The notes: generated by a model from the sequence alone, not told the origin. 64,000 nucleotides of DNA from Nitrosomonas ureae (GCF_900108305.1 NZ_FNUX01000002.1:124001-188000), one strand, 5' to 3'. Numbered from the stretch's first letter, positions 38,001 through 50,810 are shown. A program made the numbers and translations.

Positions 38001-38218
38001 GCGCAGCCAGCCGTCATTCAATCGGCACCGGCGTATTCGGCGGCATGCTGGCGGCCACATTCCTGGCGATCTTTTTTGTCCCGCTGTTTTATGTCGTGAT
38101 CGGCAAGCTTACGCGGCGCGACAAACCGCCTGCAAGCCCGATCGAACCGCAACCAGCAACGGCGCTGGCACCCCCGCAAGACGATCAAACCAGCATCGAT
38201 GATAAAGAAAAACAGTGA
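35009..38218 (+). CDS. RND efflux permease, hydrophobe/amphiphile efflux-1 (HAE1) family
   Basis: Proton-driven drug exporter of the inner membrane, 1069 residues, normal length. The N-terminal FFIDRPIFASVLSIIIVVMG is typical. The proton relay is present: adjacent Asp410-Asp411 in VGIVVDDAIVVVENVE and Lys of AAKNAILIVEFA at about 942. Two large periplasmic loops surround twelve predicted membrane helices. It resembles MexF/AcrB-type multidrug pumps; substrates cannot be read from sequence. The stop codon overlaps the next gene's GTG start. Confidence 0.96.
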   Translation: MNSNSNFFIDRPIFASVLSIIIVVMGLVSLQKLPIAQFPQITPPMVQIEADYPGASAEVVAEAVARPIEVQLPGIDNLLYYESTSTNDGHMTMKLTFEIGTDVDIAQVQTQNRQRLAEPQLPDEVIRQGITVKKTSPDLLAVIALSSTDPTHDTVFLSNYTLLRILDNIKRLPGVGDAVVFGGQNYSMRLILDPIRMAQLNITPSEIASVVREQNRDFPAGRIGREPTPKGTELTIPVITQGRMSEVKEFEDMIIRAYPDGAMVRMRDVARVELGAQSYDLQGRWNGKPNTFLLTFLSPGANALDTVQGIRDEMDKLADSFPTSVSYDIPYDTTTFIDVSIREVVKTLAEALILVILVVYLFLQSWRTTLIPAIAVPISLIGTLAGMDMLGFSINTLTLFGMVLAVGIVVDDAIVVVENVERHMTQNGLSPRDAAIKAMTEVTGPVIAIVLVLAAVFVPVAFLGGITGELYKQFAITIALSVAISGFVALTLSPALCALVLKPSHGTPARFWRTFNGFFDWAQTKYVGSVGVIIKRSVISLAVFMMLILVIVGLFKTIPGSFLPEEDQGYFITMVQLPEGASLTRTIEVLEKVEGYFEGIPAVHSTDTLAGQNFIFGTRGANQATMFIPLHHWDHRKNTDEQVPGLIAAAFQEFARIPEALILAFNAPSIPGLGTTGGFTAQLQDPSGGDFAEFAAVAQEFAAKATEHPAIAAANTNFRISSPRLFATIDRERAKALGVPISEVFDTMQAYFGNLYINDFVKFGRVYRVQTEALPEYRSNPDDISKIYVRAQTGITHTMIPLDSVVTTEFNSGPDPVTHFNGYNSALILGGTAPGYSSGQALEALQQIADEILIPKGYSIDWSGISLQERKSSGQSTYVFAFALLMVFLVLAALYESWSIPFAVILAIPFGILGALLAIWTRGLTNDIYFQIGLVTLIGLAAKNAILIVEFASQRYAAGMSLTEAALDAARLRFRPIIMTSMAFILGVVPLVIASGAGAASRHSIGTGVFGGMLAATFLAIFFVPLFYVVIGKLTRRDKPPASPIEPQPATALAPPQDDQTSIDDKEKQ

Positions 38219-38688
38219 GCAGAAAATTAGCATGGCACTTCGTTGCAATGGTCTGCTGTGGATTATTATTATCCAGCCATGCGATCGCACAAGATAGCGC
38301 TCAATCGCGCCTGCCTACGGTCGAGCTGACAGCCGGCATGCATGTCATTCAGGCCGAGGTTGCTCGCACCTACGACCAGCAGAGTACCGGTTTAATGTAT
38401 CGCCGGAAGATGGGGATCAACGAGGGGATGTTATTCGTATACGAGGCGCCGCAAATACGCTGCTATTGGATGCGTAACACGCATATACCGCTAACCATCG
38501 CTTTTATCGACGATGAGGGCGCCATCGTCAATCTGCGCGACATGCAACCACGCAGTGAGCGCTCGCACTGTTCCACCAAACCCGTGCGCTATGCCCTGGA
38601 AATGAACCAGGGCTGGTTCAAAGCGCGGGGCTTAAAACCCGGCTTCAAGCTGCACGGCATTCCGCTCACCCCGGTAGTCATACCGTAA
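38215..38688 (+). CDS. DUF192-family exported protein
   Basis: A 157-residue protein with signal peptide (cleavage near IAQ-DS) and the DUF192 domain: RTYDQQSTGLMYRRKMGINEGMLFVY, CYWMRNTHIPLTIAFID and YALEMNQGWFKARGLKPG. Function unknown. The GTG start overlaps the RND permease stop by 4 bases, so it is translationally coupled to the efflux operon and its last gene. Confidence 0.88.
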   Translation: MSRKLAWHFVAMVCCGLLLSSHAIAQDSAQSRLPTVELTAGMHVIQAEVARTYDQQSTGLMYRRKMGINEGMLFVYEAPQIRCYWMRNTHIPLTIAFIDDEGAIVNLRDMQPRSERSHCSTKPVRYALEMNQGWFKARGLKPGFKLHGIPLTPVVIP

Positions 38689-38706
38689 AGTTTGCGAAGG
38701 TACGGA

Positions 38707-40044
38707 CTAACGCCCCCGCCCCCCGGCTGCTCTACGAGGCTCATCAAAACGTTGACGGGACGATGGCGGAAAACCAGCACCCGCAGGCTTTTTAGCCGCC
38801 GGTTTCCTGTTTGCCGGATTTTTAGACGGATGGCGTGAAGGCATTGTGCCACGTGGCTCGCCGCTACGGCCATTTTTAATAGGCTCCGCCTTGATACGGG
38901 GGTCCGGTTCAAAACCGGCAATCACCTGGCTGCGCAATTCATGCTTGATCAGTTTTTCGATCGCCGCGAGCAACTTGATTTCATCCACGCACACCAAAGA
39001 TACGGCATCCCCTTCCGCCCCAGCTCGGCCGGTCCGGCCAATGCGGTGAACATAATCCTCGGGCACCTGGGGCAATTCAAAATTAACCACGTGCGGCAAT
39101 TCACTGATATCAATGCCACGCGCGGCAATATCGGTAGCCACGAGAACCTGCAGGCTTCCTGTCTTGAATTTGGCCAATGCATGAGTACGTGCAGCCTGGC
39201 TTTTATTGCCATGAATTGCCAGTGCCGGAATACCGCCTGTGGTCAGAAATTCTGCCAGTTTGTTGGCGCCGTGCTTGGTACGGGTAAATACCAGCACCTG
39301 CGACCAGCCATGTTGCTTGATCAAATGCGCCAGGAGATTCCGTTTGCGTTCACGATCCACCGGATGCACCACATGCGCGACCTTATCGGCAATCGCATTA
39401 CGGCGCGCAGCTTCAATCAAGGCTGGCTGGTTGAGCAGGCTATCCGCCAGCGCCCGGATTTCGTCCGAGAAAGTCGCTGAAAATAATAAATTCTGCCGTT
39501 GTTTGGGCAACAATGCGAGAATTTTCCTGATATCCCGGATAAACCCCATATCGAGCATGCGATCGGCTTCATCCAGCACGAGGATTTCAATTTGTGACAG
39601 ATTCAACGTTTTTTGTTGTACATGATCCAGCAAGCGTCCCGGTGTTGCGACCAGGATATCCACGCGGCTTTTCAGGCGGGTGATTTGCGGATTGATATTC
39701 ACGCCGCCAATCATCATCATTGAACTTAACTTTAAATATTTGCCATAATCACGCACGCTCTCTTCCACTTGTGCCGCAAGTTCCCGCGTTGGCACCAGGA
39801 TCAGCGCTCTTATCGGAGGTCGTCCGGCGGATGGCCCTTTAACGCTTTTATCAGAAAGGCGATGCAGGATCGGCAAGGTAAAGCCTGCCGTTTTGCCGGT
39901 ACCGGTTTGCGCTCCGGCCAACAGATCGCCGCCCGTCAGGACGGCGGGTATAGCTTGTTTTTGAATGGGTGTAGGTACGGTATAACCGCGTTCAGTAACG
40001 GCACGGATAATTTCATCGGACAAGCCGAGAGTAGCGAAAGACAT
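38707..40044 (-). CDS. rhlE: DEAD-box RNA helicase RhlE-like
   Basis: ATP-dependent RNA helicase of 445 residues, involved in ribosome assembly and RNA turnover in relatives. Q motif [14 protein letters not shown]...TPIQKQAIP, motif [12 protein letters not shown] (about 44), motif Ia PTRELAAQ, motif [14 protein letters not shown] (about 155), motif III FSATFS, and motif [14 protein letters not shown] are all present. The C-terminal 70 residues are basic and Gly/Pro/Arg-rich, as expected of the RhlE tail. A TTGGAG ribosome-binding site precedes the ATG. It converges on the DUF192 gene. Confidence 0.95.
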   Translation of the reverse strand: MSFATLGLSDEIIRAVTERGYTVPTPIQKQAIPAVLTGGDLLAGAQTGTGKTAGFTLPILHRLSDKSVKGPSAGRPPIRALILVPTRELAAQVEESVRDYGKYLKLSSMMMIGGVNINPQITRLKSRVDILVATPGRLLDHVQQKTLNLSQIEILVLDEADRMLDMGFIRDIRKILALLPKQRQNLLFSATFSDEIRALADSLLNQPALIEAARRNAIADKVAHVVHPVDRERKRNLLAHLIKQHGWSQVLVFTRTKHGANKLAEFLTTGGIPALAIHGNKSQAARTHALAKFKTGSLQVLVATDIAARGIDISELPHVVNFELPQVPEDYVHRIGRTGRAGAEGDAVSLVCVDEIKLLAAIEKLIKHELRSQVIAGFEPDPRIKAEPIKNGRSGEPRGTMPSRHPSKNPANRKPAAKKPAGAGFPPSSRQRFDEPRRAAGGRGR

Positions 40045-40255
40045 AAAACTCCAAGGAAGGTTAACGGTTTGTCATCCCGTGTCGGGCATGACTATCAAGA
40101 CGAAGGGATGAAGGATACTGCCATAAATCCAATTCTAGTAGCGAGTATAATATGAAATGGTTTCAAAATCTTAACAATTATCAATAAGTTTCTAATTCTT
40201 TCATGGTTTTATATTTTTATTCTGCTGCTTGGTTTATCGCGCCGCCACTACCGCG

Positions 40256-41401
40256 ATGAATGATGAGTCCATTGTTCATTGGCAGGAAACGGACGGAGAG
40301 AAGTCCGCGCGCTGGCGTTCGGAAAAAGGGTTGCCAGCACCCAAACGGGTACAGGTTATTGATGATCGCATGCCAGCAAATAGCGCTTACCGACTGGCAT
40401 GCGAAGGAACCGCATTGCTTTGGCGCGGAGATTTCCAGAATGCACGTCAACTGCTGCACGCAATGGCACGGCGCGCCGATAAAATAAAACCGGGAAAACC
40501 AAAACAATCGGCCGCGTCACCCGCCGAGGCGTTTCACCGGCATCGCCTGGCGCAATCACAACGCGCCCGCGTATTGGAAAAGCTGTTGATTCCTTTTAAC
40601 GCCGATCACAGCATTCCGTTGCGCCGCGCACCGGATGTGCATGCTGCATGTCTCGAAGTTAATGATTCAAACACGGAACCTTACGTCACATCACTGCGTG
40701 AACTGCTAGGATTAATCGGCGCACACGAATGGCGCAAAAAAGGCATTCTGATTCCAGCTTTGGGTGCCGTGATTCATCCACATTACGGGGTTTTTGCGCC
40801 GATTCGCAACGAGTATGTCCAACTGATCGCTCAAGCGCCGATTCCCGAACTGCTGGCAACAGAATCCACGGTATTTGATATTGGCACCGGGACCGGTGTA
40901 TTGGCCGCAGCACTAGCGTTACGGGGAGTTCGGCATATCACCGCAACCGATCAGGATGCGCGCGCATTGAACTGTGCGCGTGACAATCTGACGCGCTTGA
41001 ATGTGCTGGATCAAGTTGAATTAGTGCAAACCGATCTTTTTCCACAAGGGCAAGCGGCGCTGATCGTATGTAATCCGCCCTGGATTCCCGCGCGTCCCAG
41101 CTCACCCCTGGAACATGCCATCTTTGATCCGGATAGCCGCATGCTGCGTGGATTTCTGCACGGCCTCAACACCCATCTGGCACCCGGCGGCGAAGGTTGG
41201 CTGATCTTGTCCGATTTTGCCGAACATTTGGGATTGCGCACGCGCGCTGAATTGCTAGCCGCGATTGACGCGGCAGACTTGAAAGTCTTGAGTAAAACCG
41301 ATATCAAACCGCATCATCCGCGTGTTTCGGACACCAGCGACCCACTACATGCTGCCCGTAGCGCAGAACTGACCTCGCTGTGGCGGCTAACCACAAAATG
41401 A
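40256..41401 (+). CDS. Class I SAM-dependent methyltransferase with NPPW motif
   Basis: A 381-residue methyltransferase. SAM motif I is FDIGTGTGVLAAALAL (about residues 205-220), and motif IV is CNPPWIPA (about 271-278), the N/D-P-P-Y/W signature of enzymes that methylate nitrogen atoms on bases or glutamine, related to HemK and RsmC-type proteins. The N-terminal 190 residues contain RGDFQNARQLLHAMARR and a His/Arg-rich region and are not recognised. ATG 40256 is preferred over a TTG at 40229. The substrate is unknown. Confidence 0.85.
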   Translation: MNDESIVHWQETDGEKSARWRSEKGLPAPKRVQVIDDRMPANSAYRLACEGTALLWRGDFQNARQLLHAMARRADKIKPGKPKQSAASPAEAFHRHRLAQSQRARVLEKLLIPFNADHSIPLRRAPDVHAACLEVNDSNTEPYVTSLRELLGLIGAHEWRKKGILIPALGAVIHPHYGVFAPIRNEYVQLIAQAPIPELLATESTVFDIGTGTGVLAAALALRGVRHITATDQDARALNCARDNLTRLNVLDQVELVQTDLFPQGQAALIVCNPPWIPARPSSPLEHAIFDPDSRMLRGFLHGLNTHLAPGGEGWLILSDFAEHLGLRTRAELLAAIDAADLKVLSKTDIKPHHPRVSDTSDPLHAARSAELTSLWRLTTK

Positions 41402-41469
41402 CGAGAAGCAGGTAAGCAAGAATTTTCCTGCAACGCAGCATGGATGAAATCTGGATTTTTAAAAACGGT

Positions 41470-41799
41470 CTATAAATCTGTGTATTTCTTTGCGCTTCCC
41501 CTGGATTTCTCAACCGGATACTTCAGCGCATTCTTTTCAATCTTCTCCAGTACGATTTGTTTCACATCAAAATCGTACTTTTCAGCCAGCAGAAAAGCAA
41601 ACGCCAAAACATCGGCCAACTCTTCTTTTACTTTGTCGATATCCGCTTGCTCAGAAGATTTCCACAAAAAAGCTTCCAACAACTCACCCGCCTCAATATT
41701 CAGCGCCAGCGCGAGATCTTTCGCGGTGTGAAATTGCGCCCAATCGCGCTCATCGCGGAATTTGAGGAGGGCTTGGGTGATTTCTTGGGTGTCGTTCAA
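41470..41799 (-). CDS. MazG-like nucleotide pyrophosphohydrolase
   Basis: An all-alpha NTP pyrophosphohydrolase of about 109 residues that cleaves (d)NTPs to monophosphates. The metal-binding pattern is EAGELLEAF then EELADVLAFAFLLAEKY, the ExxE...ExxD arrangement of the MazG superfamily. The TTG at 41799 is preferred, giving MNDTQEITQALLKFRDERDW as in relatives; an ATG at 41856 would add a hydrophobic leader that makes little sense for a cytosolic enzyme. It lies just downstream of the ATPase/DUF4276 pair on the same strand, but a link is not shown. Confidence 0.88.
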   Translation of the reverse strand: MNDTQEITQALLKFRDERDWAQFHTAKDLALALNIEAGELLEAFLWKSSEQADIDKVKEELADVLAFAFLLAEKYDFDVKQIVLEKIEKNALKYPVEKSRGSAKKYTDL

Positions 41800-41881
41800 T
41801 TGAAGTAAATCTCTTGTTGAAAAACTATCTAGTATTAGAAGAAAAATAAAAAACACGAGATAAGAAATTATTAATTTACTG

Positions 41882-42562
41882 TTAATTCAAAAGATTAAAT
41901 TTCTCTAATTGTGATATCCAACTATTAAAGTGCGGACACTTATTTCGTAATATTGGCAAACCAATTGCTGTTGCCGCAGGTGCTCCAACACGAACCTTCA
42001 AGCGTTCATAAATTGGAACATGCTTAATAATACGCTTGCTTGGCGCAGTTTCACGGCCTTCATTAATATCTTCTGGATTAAGATGCTTAACTTCTTTTGA
42101 CAATGCAGCAAATGCCGTTTCTGTACCAGAGATTCTTTGTTGTAGCTGCATAAGATCACAATAAAGTAGTGTCTCAAATTCATGAAGCTGTATATAAGGC
42201 AAAAATCTTTGATCTCCCATTTCTTTTTTTAGAGCAGACTCGAGAATCTGCACACGTTCCATTGGTAACATTTTCTTTTGCGCATCTTCCCAGCCTGGAA
42301 ATTCATGCGGAAGAGCATACAAATCAATCATAGTTGTAAACCGGGCTTCTGGTTTGTAATCTTCATGCATAAGTCGCAACAAATCATTTCGGATTTTTTC
42401 AAAATCCAGAATTCCTCCTCGCTTACCAAGCTTTCTATTAGTAAGAACAACGCGAGTTTTTACTTCTATAGAAAATGAAGCGAAATAGGGTTGCAGTACA
42501 TCGTCTGCAAACTTTCGCTCGGATTGTCCTTCGACAGTAATATAAAGCCGCGACCAAGCCAT
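41882..42562 (-). CDS. DUF4276-family protein (TOPRIM-like), partner of upstream ATPase
   Basis: A 226-residue protein starting MAWSRLYITVEGQSERKFAD, the DUF4276 N-terminus with a conserved Glu (VEGQSE). TTMIDLYALPHEFPGW follows with Asp, and LHEFETLLYCDL in the middle. The early Glu and following Asp recall a TOPRIM fold, so nuclease activity is possible but not shown. Its ATG overlaps the stop of the ATPase gene (TGATG), meaning translational coupling. A GTG at 42595 is an alternative start. The pairing with a RecF/OLD-like ATPase resembles known two-gene phage defence modules. Confidence 0.8.
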   Translation of the reverse strand: MAWSRLYITVEGQSERKFADDVLQPYFASFSIEVKTRVVLTNRKLGKRGGILDFEKIRNDLLRLMHEDYKPEARFTTMIDLYALPHEFPGWEDAQKKMLPMERVQILESALKKEMGDQRFLPYIQLHEFETLLYCDLMQLQQRISGTETAFAALSKEVKHLNPEDINEGRETAPSKRIIKHVPIYERLKVRVGAPAATAIGLPILRNKCPHFNSWISQLEKFNLLN

Positions 42563-43662
42563 CAGGGCTGGCCTCCCAACTCGTTTTTCTCCCACAACTG
42601 GCCTAAGGTATATTCCTCCAACCAGTCCTTAAGGCGATTTGGGTCTTGTCTCTCCAATACTGATTCACCATCTTTCTGGTTCACTACGATGACTTGTTCT
42701 GGTGTCAGTTCATCTAATAATAATGAAGATTGAGTTGAAACAATCAGTTGTGCATGTTGTGATGCTTCATGTAACAAACTTGCCAACAGCTTAATGGCAT
42801 AAGGATGTAACCCAAGCTCCGGTTCATCAATAATAAGTGTAGATGCCGGATTGGGTTGCAACAACAATGTGGCTAAGCAAATATAGCGTAGTGTGCCATC
42901 GGAAAGTTGATGTGGGTAGTAAAGTAGATCTGAATAACGATCTTTCCAAAGTAACTGGGTTTGCCCATTAGAAATTTCTTTAAGTACAAACGCCCCAAAG
43001 AATGGAGCAACCTGTCGCACCGTTTCCTCAATTTGAGCAAAGTGATTGGGATGAGATTTTTCCATGTTCATCAGAAATGCAGATAAATTTGCTGCATTCC
43101 CGTGCAACACATCGTTATCCACCACATTACAAGGACCCATTACAGGTGCTGAAGGCGAGGTATCGTGAAAGTGATAAACACGCCAGTCATGGATTGTATT
43201 TACTACCCATTGTTCACTTGCAGACAAATTTTTTCTACGAATCAATGCGCTCTCAACGTGACCACTGCCTTGGTCATTTATAATTGGCCCATATTTCGGT
43301 CCAGAAAATGGTGTCGACTCGTGTGCAAAAAACAGCGAGCGATCATCTGCTGCACGAAGTGTAAATCTATATTCATTTCTCCCAAACTCGAGATGAGCAT
43401 CTAGTTCGGGAGTTATCTTCATACCTCGGAAAAGGAAAGCATCAGCCCGTCCTCTTGTACTAACGTAATTCTGCAGCCCTTTATTTGGATCAAACATATG
43501 ACCGAGCATTTCAAAGAAACGGATAAAGTTAGATTTTCCAGATCCGTTTGCGCCTATCAATACATTCAAGCCATTATTCAATCTGAATGACTTTAATTCA
43601 CGAATAGATTTGTAGCCGGATAAGGTAATTCTATTCAATGAATGTCGTTCCGTTATGCTCAT
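42562..43662 (-). CDS. AAA ATPase (AAA_21/RecF-OLD-like), putative defence module
   Basis: A 366-residue ABC-class ATPase. Walker A is LIGANGSGKSNFIRFF (about 33-48), a signature-like HQLSDGTLRYICLATLL lies near 255, Walker B is STLIIDEPELGLHP near 280, and STQSSLLLDEL is the following switch region. It lacks a long coiled coil, so it is of the OLD/AAA_21 type, not SMC or RecN. It is the first gene of a coupled pair with the DUF4276 gene. Such ATPase-effector pairs are frequent in antiphage systems; no activity can be asserted here. Confidence 0.85.
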   Translation of the reverse strand: MSITERHSLNRITLSGYKSIRELKSFRLNNGLNVLIGANGSGKSNFIRFFEMLGHMFDPNKGLQNYVSTRGRADAFLFRGMKITPELDAHLEFGRNEYRFTLRAADDRSLFFAHESTPFSGPKYGPIINDQGSGHVESALIRRKNLSASEQWVVNTIHDWRVYHFHDTSPSAPVMGPCNVVDNDVLHGNAANLSAFLMNMEKSHPNHFAQIEETVRQVAPFFGAFVLKEISNGQTQLLWKDRYSDLLYYPHQLSDGTLRYICLATLLLQPNPASTLIIDEPELGLHPYAIKLLASLLHEASQHAQLIVSTQSSLLLDELTPEQVIVVNQKDGESVLERQDPNRLKDWLEEYTLGQLWEKNELGGQP

Positions 43663-43778
43663 ATGTGATGTATTTTAGAAATAATTCAAACTTATTTTTT
43701 GTGAGCAAAATGTGATGAAATCTGATTGCAAGCAAAACATATTCTCTAAACGTCACAACAATCACGGTTTAAAAGTTA

Positions 43779-45443
<1,665 letters not shown>

Positions 45444-45552
45444 AAATTAAATAATCGCATTGGATGGAAAAAAGGTTATGAATACCAGAGGCAATAATGA
45501 AAGAGTGTAACGCACGCGCCTCAGCATTGAAAGCAGGGGCGCGGGATTATCG

Positions 45553-45780
45553 TTAATCGCCGATGCGGCTGATCGACACGAATTTATGGTTTTCATCAAA
45601 AACCAGTTCAAACATGCCATAAACGCCATGATTCTGCACCACGGAACGCAACACATTGGCCGGAAAATGAATGATGCGGCCATCCGTGGTTGTCGCCACC
45701 ACCGTATCCACTTCGCCCTCGTAGTAGTATAAAAGCTGATATGCAGGAATTTTGAGTACAACGTGCAACCGTTGATGCAT
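45553..45780 (-). CDS. DUF2835-family protein
   Basis: A 75-residue protein with the DUF2835 pattern: LKIPAYQLLYYYEGEVDTVVATTTDG, IIHFPANVLRSVVQNHGVYGMFEL and a terminal HKFVSISRI. Function unknown. ATG 45780 has a strong GGGAGG ribosome-binding site 5-6 bases upstream, so longer starts in the rluF-like gene are rejected. It follows rluF-like on the same strand by 31 bases. Confidence 0.88.
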   Translation of the reverse strand: MHQRLHVVLKIPAYQLLYYYEGEVDTVVATTTDGRIIHFPANVLRSVVQNHGVYGMFELVFDENHKFVSISRIGD

Positions 45781-45811
45781 TACCTCCCTCACTGATTTCA
45801 AGGAATCATCG

Positions 45812-46552
45812 TCAAAACTTCTCGCCATCCTCCAGATAGCGCCACTGACCTTCGGGTAAATTGCCCAGCTTGACGTTGCCGATACGCACACGTTTCAAGC
45901 CGGTCACTTTCAGATTGACCAGCTCGCACATGCGGCGAATCTGGCGCTTTTTACCTTCTTGTAGGATAAAGCGCAACTGATCCTGATTTTGCCATGTCAC
46001 GTTTGCCGGTTTCAATGGTTGGCCGTCCAGGCTAAGCCCATGATTCAGCAGCGCCAGTTTTTCCCGCGGCAAAACACCTTCAACCCGCACCAGATATTCC
46101 TTTTCGATTTTGGAATTCTCACCGATCAGTTGCTTGGCAATGCGTCCATCCTGTGTCAACACCAGCAAGCCTTGCGAATCGATATCCAGACGCCCGGCAG
46201 GCGCCAGGTTTTTTAAATGCGACGGCTGAAATCGCTTGATTGGTTGCGCCGGTTGCTTGGGAATAAACTGATTTTCCGGTTTGATCAGCACAATAGCCGG
46301 TCGGTAACCCGGTTCCGGCTGCCCGGACACATAGCCAACCGGCTTGTTGAGCAAGATTGTAACCAGACTGATTTGCTGCGCTTGCGCCGCTTTGTTCAAT
46401 TTGATTTTTTGTGTGGGATAAATCTTAGTGCCCAGCTCGGAAATCTGTTCCCCATCGACAAACACCCATCCCAACTCAATATAGCGATCCGCTTCACGGC
46501 GCGAGCATAGGCCTTGTTCGGACATCAGTTTTGATAAGCGGATTTTCTCCAT
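45812..46552 (-). CDS. rluF: RluF-like 23S rRNA pseudouridine synthase
   Basis: Isomerises a uridine in 23S rRNA. An N-terminal S4 RNA-binding domain ([25 protein letters not shown], residues 4-28) is followed by the RsuA-type catalytic domain: [11 protein letters not shown], the catalytic Asp in [16 protein letters not shown] (about 117-132) and [18 protein letters not shown] (about 200). The [10 protein letters not shown] and QIRRMCE blocks are close to RluF. RluB or RluE activity is the alternative. Length is normal at 246 residues. Confidence 0.9.
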   Translation of the reverse strand: MEKIRLSKLMSEQGLCSRREADRYIELGWVFVDGEQISELGTKIYPTQKIKLNKAAQAQQISLVTILLNKPVGYVSGQPEPGYRPAIVLIKPENQFIPKQPAQPIKRFQPSHLKNLAPAGRLDIDSQGLLVLTQDGRIAKQLIGENSKIEKEYLVRVEGVLPREKLALLNHGLSLDGQPLKPANVTWQNQDQLRFILQEGKKRQIRRMCELVNLKVTGLKRVRIGNVKLGNLPEGQWRYLEDGEKF

Positions 46553-46659
46553 GAAGCGTTATAATGTTGGTAGTAAAAAGAATGAATGGAAAATTTGCAT
46601 TGCCTTTATTATAAAGGTAATTAAACGATCGTTTTTAATAACATTATCAGGAGCATTTT

Positions 46660-47112
46660 ATGGAAACTACCGCAGCCATATTGGAAAAAGCGCATCAACG
46701 CGCCGAAGAAATGGAGCTTCCCTACAAAGGCGCATTACTCCCGATGGAAGCTTATCGAATTTTACAAGAATCGACTCGCGCACAATTGGTGGATGTGCGC
46801 ACCCGCGCTGAACTGGATTGGGTCGGACGCATTCCCGACGCAACAGAAATTGAATTGCGCGCTTATCCCGGCATGCAACCTAATGCAGATTTTCTTGGCC
46901 GGCTCGCAAGTCTTACCAATAAATCGCAGCCGGTACTGTTCATTTGCCGCAGTGGTTCGCGCTCGAATCAGGCCGCTATTATGGCCACACAAAGCGGCTT
47001 TACCGATTGTTATAACATCCTCGAAGGTTTTGAAGGCGATAAGGATGACCGTGATCAGCGCGGCAAGGTATCCGGTTGGAAAGTGGCAGGTTTGCCGTGG
47101 GTACAGAGCTAG
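46660..47112 (+). CDS. Rhodanese-like domain protein
   Basis: A single-domain rhodanese-like protein of 150 residues with the active-site loop FICRSGSRSNQAA (Cys about 95), the CH2A-like RTRAELDWVGRIPDA segment and a C-terminal GKVSGWKVAGLPWVQS as in persulfide-handling stand-alone rhodaneses. It likely transfers sulfane sulfur. CAGGAG precedes the ATG, and a Rho-independent terminator follows at 47131-47157. Confidence 0.92.
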   Translation: METTAAILEKAHQRAEEMELPYKGALLPMEAYRILQESTRAQLVDVRTRAELDWVGRIPDATEIELRAYPGMQPNADFLGRLASLTNKSQPVLFICRSGSRSNQAAIMATQSGFTDCYNILEGFEGDKDDRDQRGKVSGWKVAGLPWVQS

Positions 47113-47130
47113 AATAAGCCATCGACTACT

Positions 47131-47157
47131 CGGGAGATTGCTCCCGGGATTTTATTT
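47131..47157 (+). terminator. Rho-independent terminator
   Basis: CGGGAG-ATTG-CTCCCG, a perfect 6-bp GC-rich stem with a 4-base loop, followed by GGATTTTATTT. It ends the rhodanese transcript 19 bases after its stop. Confidence 0.85.
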
Positions 47158-47183
47158 CGTCAAATTAATTATACCGTCACACT

Positions 47184-48008
47184 TTACATTTCCGACCAGC
47201 CAATCACACCGGTATACGCGGTAACCAGAATGACAATGCCAAACACGATGCGGTACCACGCAAAAACGGTGAAATCATGATTGCTGATGAAGCGTATGAG
47301 TCCGCGGATCGCCACGAGTGCGCTGAAGAATGCACCCATGAAGCCGACAGCGAACATGCTTACGTCACCCCATTCCAGTATTGCGCGGTTTTTATAGACA
47401 TCATAAAAAGTAGCGGCGAACATGATGGGAATAGCCAGGAAAAAAGAAAACTCGGCGGCAGCTTTGCGCGACAAACCGAAAAGCAAACCGCCAATAATGG
47501 TCGCTCCCGAGCGCGATGTCCCTGGAATCAGCGCCAGACATTGCGCCATGCCCACTTTCAGCGCATGCTTCCAGTCCATGTCATCGATCTGTTCCACATC
47601 AATCACATGATCCCTGCGCTCCGCCCATAAAATCACCACACCGCCGATGACGAGTGCCGTAGCCACCGATAAGGGATTAAACAAATATTGCTTGATCACA
47701 TCAATAAACAGCAAGCCCATGACGGCTGCAGGCATGAACGCAATGAACAGGTTCAGCACAAATCGATTGGCTGAAGCGTCTGAGCCGATTCCCATCACGA
47801 TACCCGCTATTTTCTTGCGGTATTCCCAGCACACGGCCAGAATAGCGCCCAGTTGTATCGCAATAGTAAACACTTTGCTTTTTTCATCATTAAAATCAAG
47901 TAAATCACCAAACAAAATCAAATGACCGGTGGAAGAAATCGGCAAAAACTCGGTCAATCCTTCAACCACGCCGAGGATCAGCGCTTTAAACAATAATATG
48001 AAATCCAT
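47184..48008 (-). CDS. uppP: Undecaprenyl-diphosphatase UppP (BacA)
   Basis: Inner-membrane enzyme that recycles undecaprenyl pyrophosphate for peptidoglycan and other surface polymers. The 274 residues include the two signature motifs: [20 protein letters not shown] (about 13-32) and [17 protein letters not shown] (about 160-176), with eight predicted membrane helices. Overexpression is known to give bacitracin resistance in relatives. Intact; it stands between the rhodanese and thiC. Confidence 0.97.
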   Translation of the reverse strand: MDFILLFKALILGVVEGLTEFLPISSTGHLILFGDLLDFNDEKSKVFTIAIQLGAILAVCWEYRKKIAGIVMGIGSDASANRFVLNLFIAFMPAAVMGLLFIDVIKQYLFNPLSVATALVIGGVVILWAERRDHVIDVEQIDDMDWKHALKVGMAQCLALIPGTSRSGATIIGGLLFGLSRKAAAEFSFFLAIPIMFAATFYDVYKNRAILEWGDVSMFAVGFMGAFFSALVAIRGLIRFISNHDFTVFAWYRIVFGIVILVTAYTGVIGWSEM

Positions 48009-48053
48009 CGGCGTGTTTATTGGGTGATATCCATTTGATCGGGAACGTTGTGG

Positions 48054-50082
<2,029 letters not shown>

Positions 50083-50156
50083 AGCTGATGCTGTGAAGCT
50101 AATGGAAATGTGAAATAATTGCAAGTCTAATGTTAATTTAACAATATGGAATAGAA

Positions 50157-50810
50157 ATGGATCTTGAGCAAACGCGACTTAATATGGTGGTACAGCAAAT
50201 TCGCACATGGTATGTCCTGGATGATACTGTGCTTGATTTGTTGTACAAAATAAAACGTGAAGAATTCGTACCTGCGGAAAATCTTGCGATGGCTTTTGTC
50301 GATATGGAGATTCCGCTGGGTTTTGGACAAGTCATGCTGACGCCAAAAATGGAAGCGCGCATATTGCAGGAACTGCACATCCGGAAAACTGACAAAATCC
50401 TCGAAGTCGGCAGCGGCAGCGGCTACATGACAGCGCTTCTGGCTGACAAAGGCGCGCATGTCCATAGTGTCGAAATCATCCCCGAACTGAAAGCAATGGC
50501 GGAACAAAACCTCAAAGCGCACGGGATTGCCAACGTCACTCTGGAGCAAGGCGATGCAGCACGCGGCTGGCCTAAGCATGAACCATACGATGTCATCGTA
50601 CTGACTGCATCCACGCCGGTTTTACCCGATGCCTTTAAAAACAGCCTGACGCCGGGTGGACGGCTATTTGCGATTGTCGGCGAAGATCCGGTCATGGAGG
50701 CTTTATTGATCACTTGCGTGGCACCCGGCGAATTTACCACTACTACGCTGTTTGAAACCAGTACGGTTCCATTCATTAATGCGCAGCAACCATCAAGGTT
50801 TACCTTTTGA
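50157..50810 (+). CDS. Protein-L-isoaspartate O-methyltransferase family protein
   Basis: A 217-residue SAM-dependent methyltransferase of the PCMT family. KILEVGSGSGYMTALLAD (about 83-100) is motif I, and DVIVLTASTPVLPDAFKNSLTPGGRLF (about 162-188) is the post-III block of PCMT. The usual substrate-loop motif SxPHM is replaced by VMLTPKMEA, as in a divergent betaproteobacterial branch, so true isoaspartate repair is not certain. It precedes tolC, a recurring arrangement in this class. Confidence 0.85.
   Translation: MDLEQTRLNMVVQQIRTWYVLDDTVLDLLYKIKREEFVPAENLAMAFVDMEIPLGFGQVMLTPKMEARILQELHIRKTDKILEVGSGSGYMTALLADKGAHVHSVEIIPELKAMAEQNLKAHGIANVTLEQGDAARGWPKHEPYDVIVLTASTPVLPDAFKNSLTPGGRLFAIVGEDPVMEALLITCVAPGEFTTTTLFETSTVPFINAQQPSRFTF

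Noticed and set aside
45781..45891. 37-residue extension of the DUF2835 protein into the rluF-like gene
   Set aside because: A strong ribosome-binding site precedes ATG 45780, and the added part is rluF sequence in another frame.
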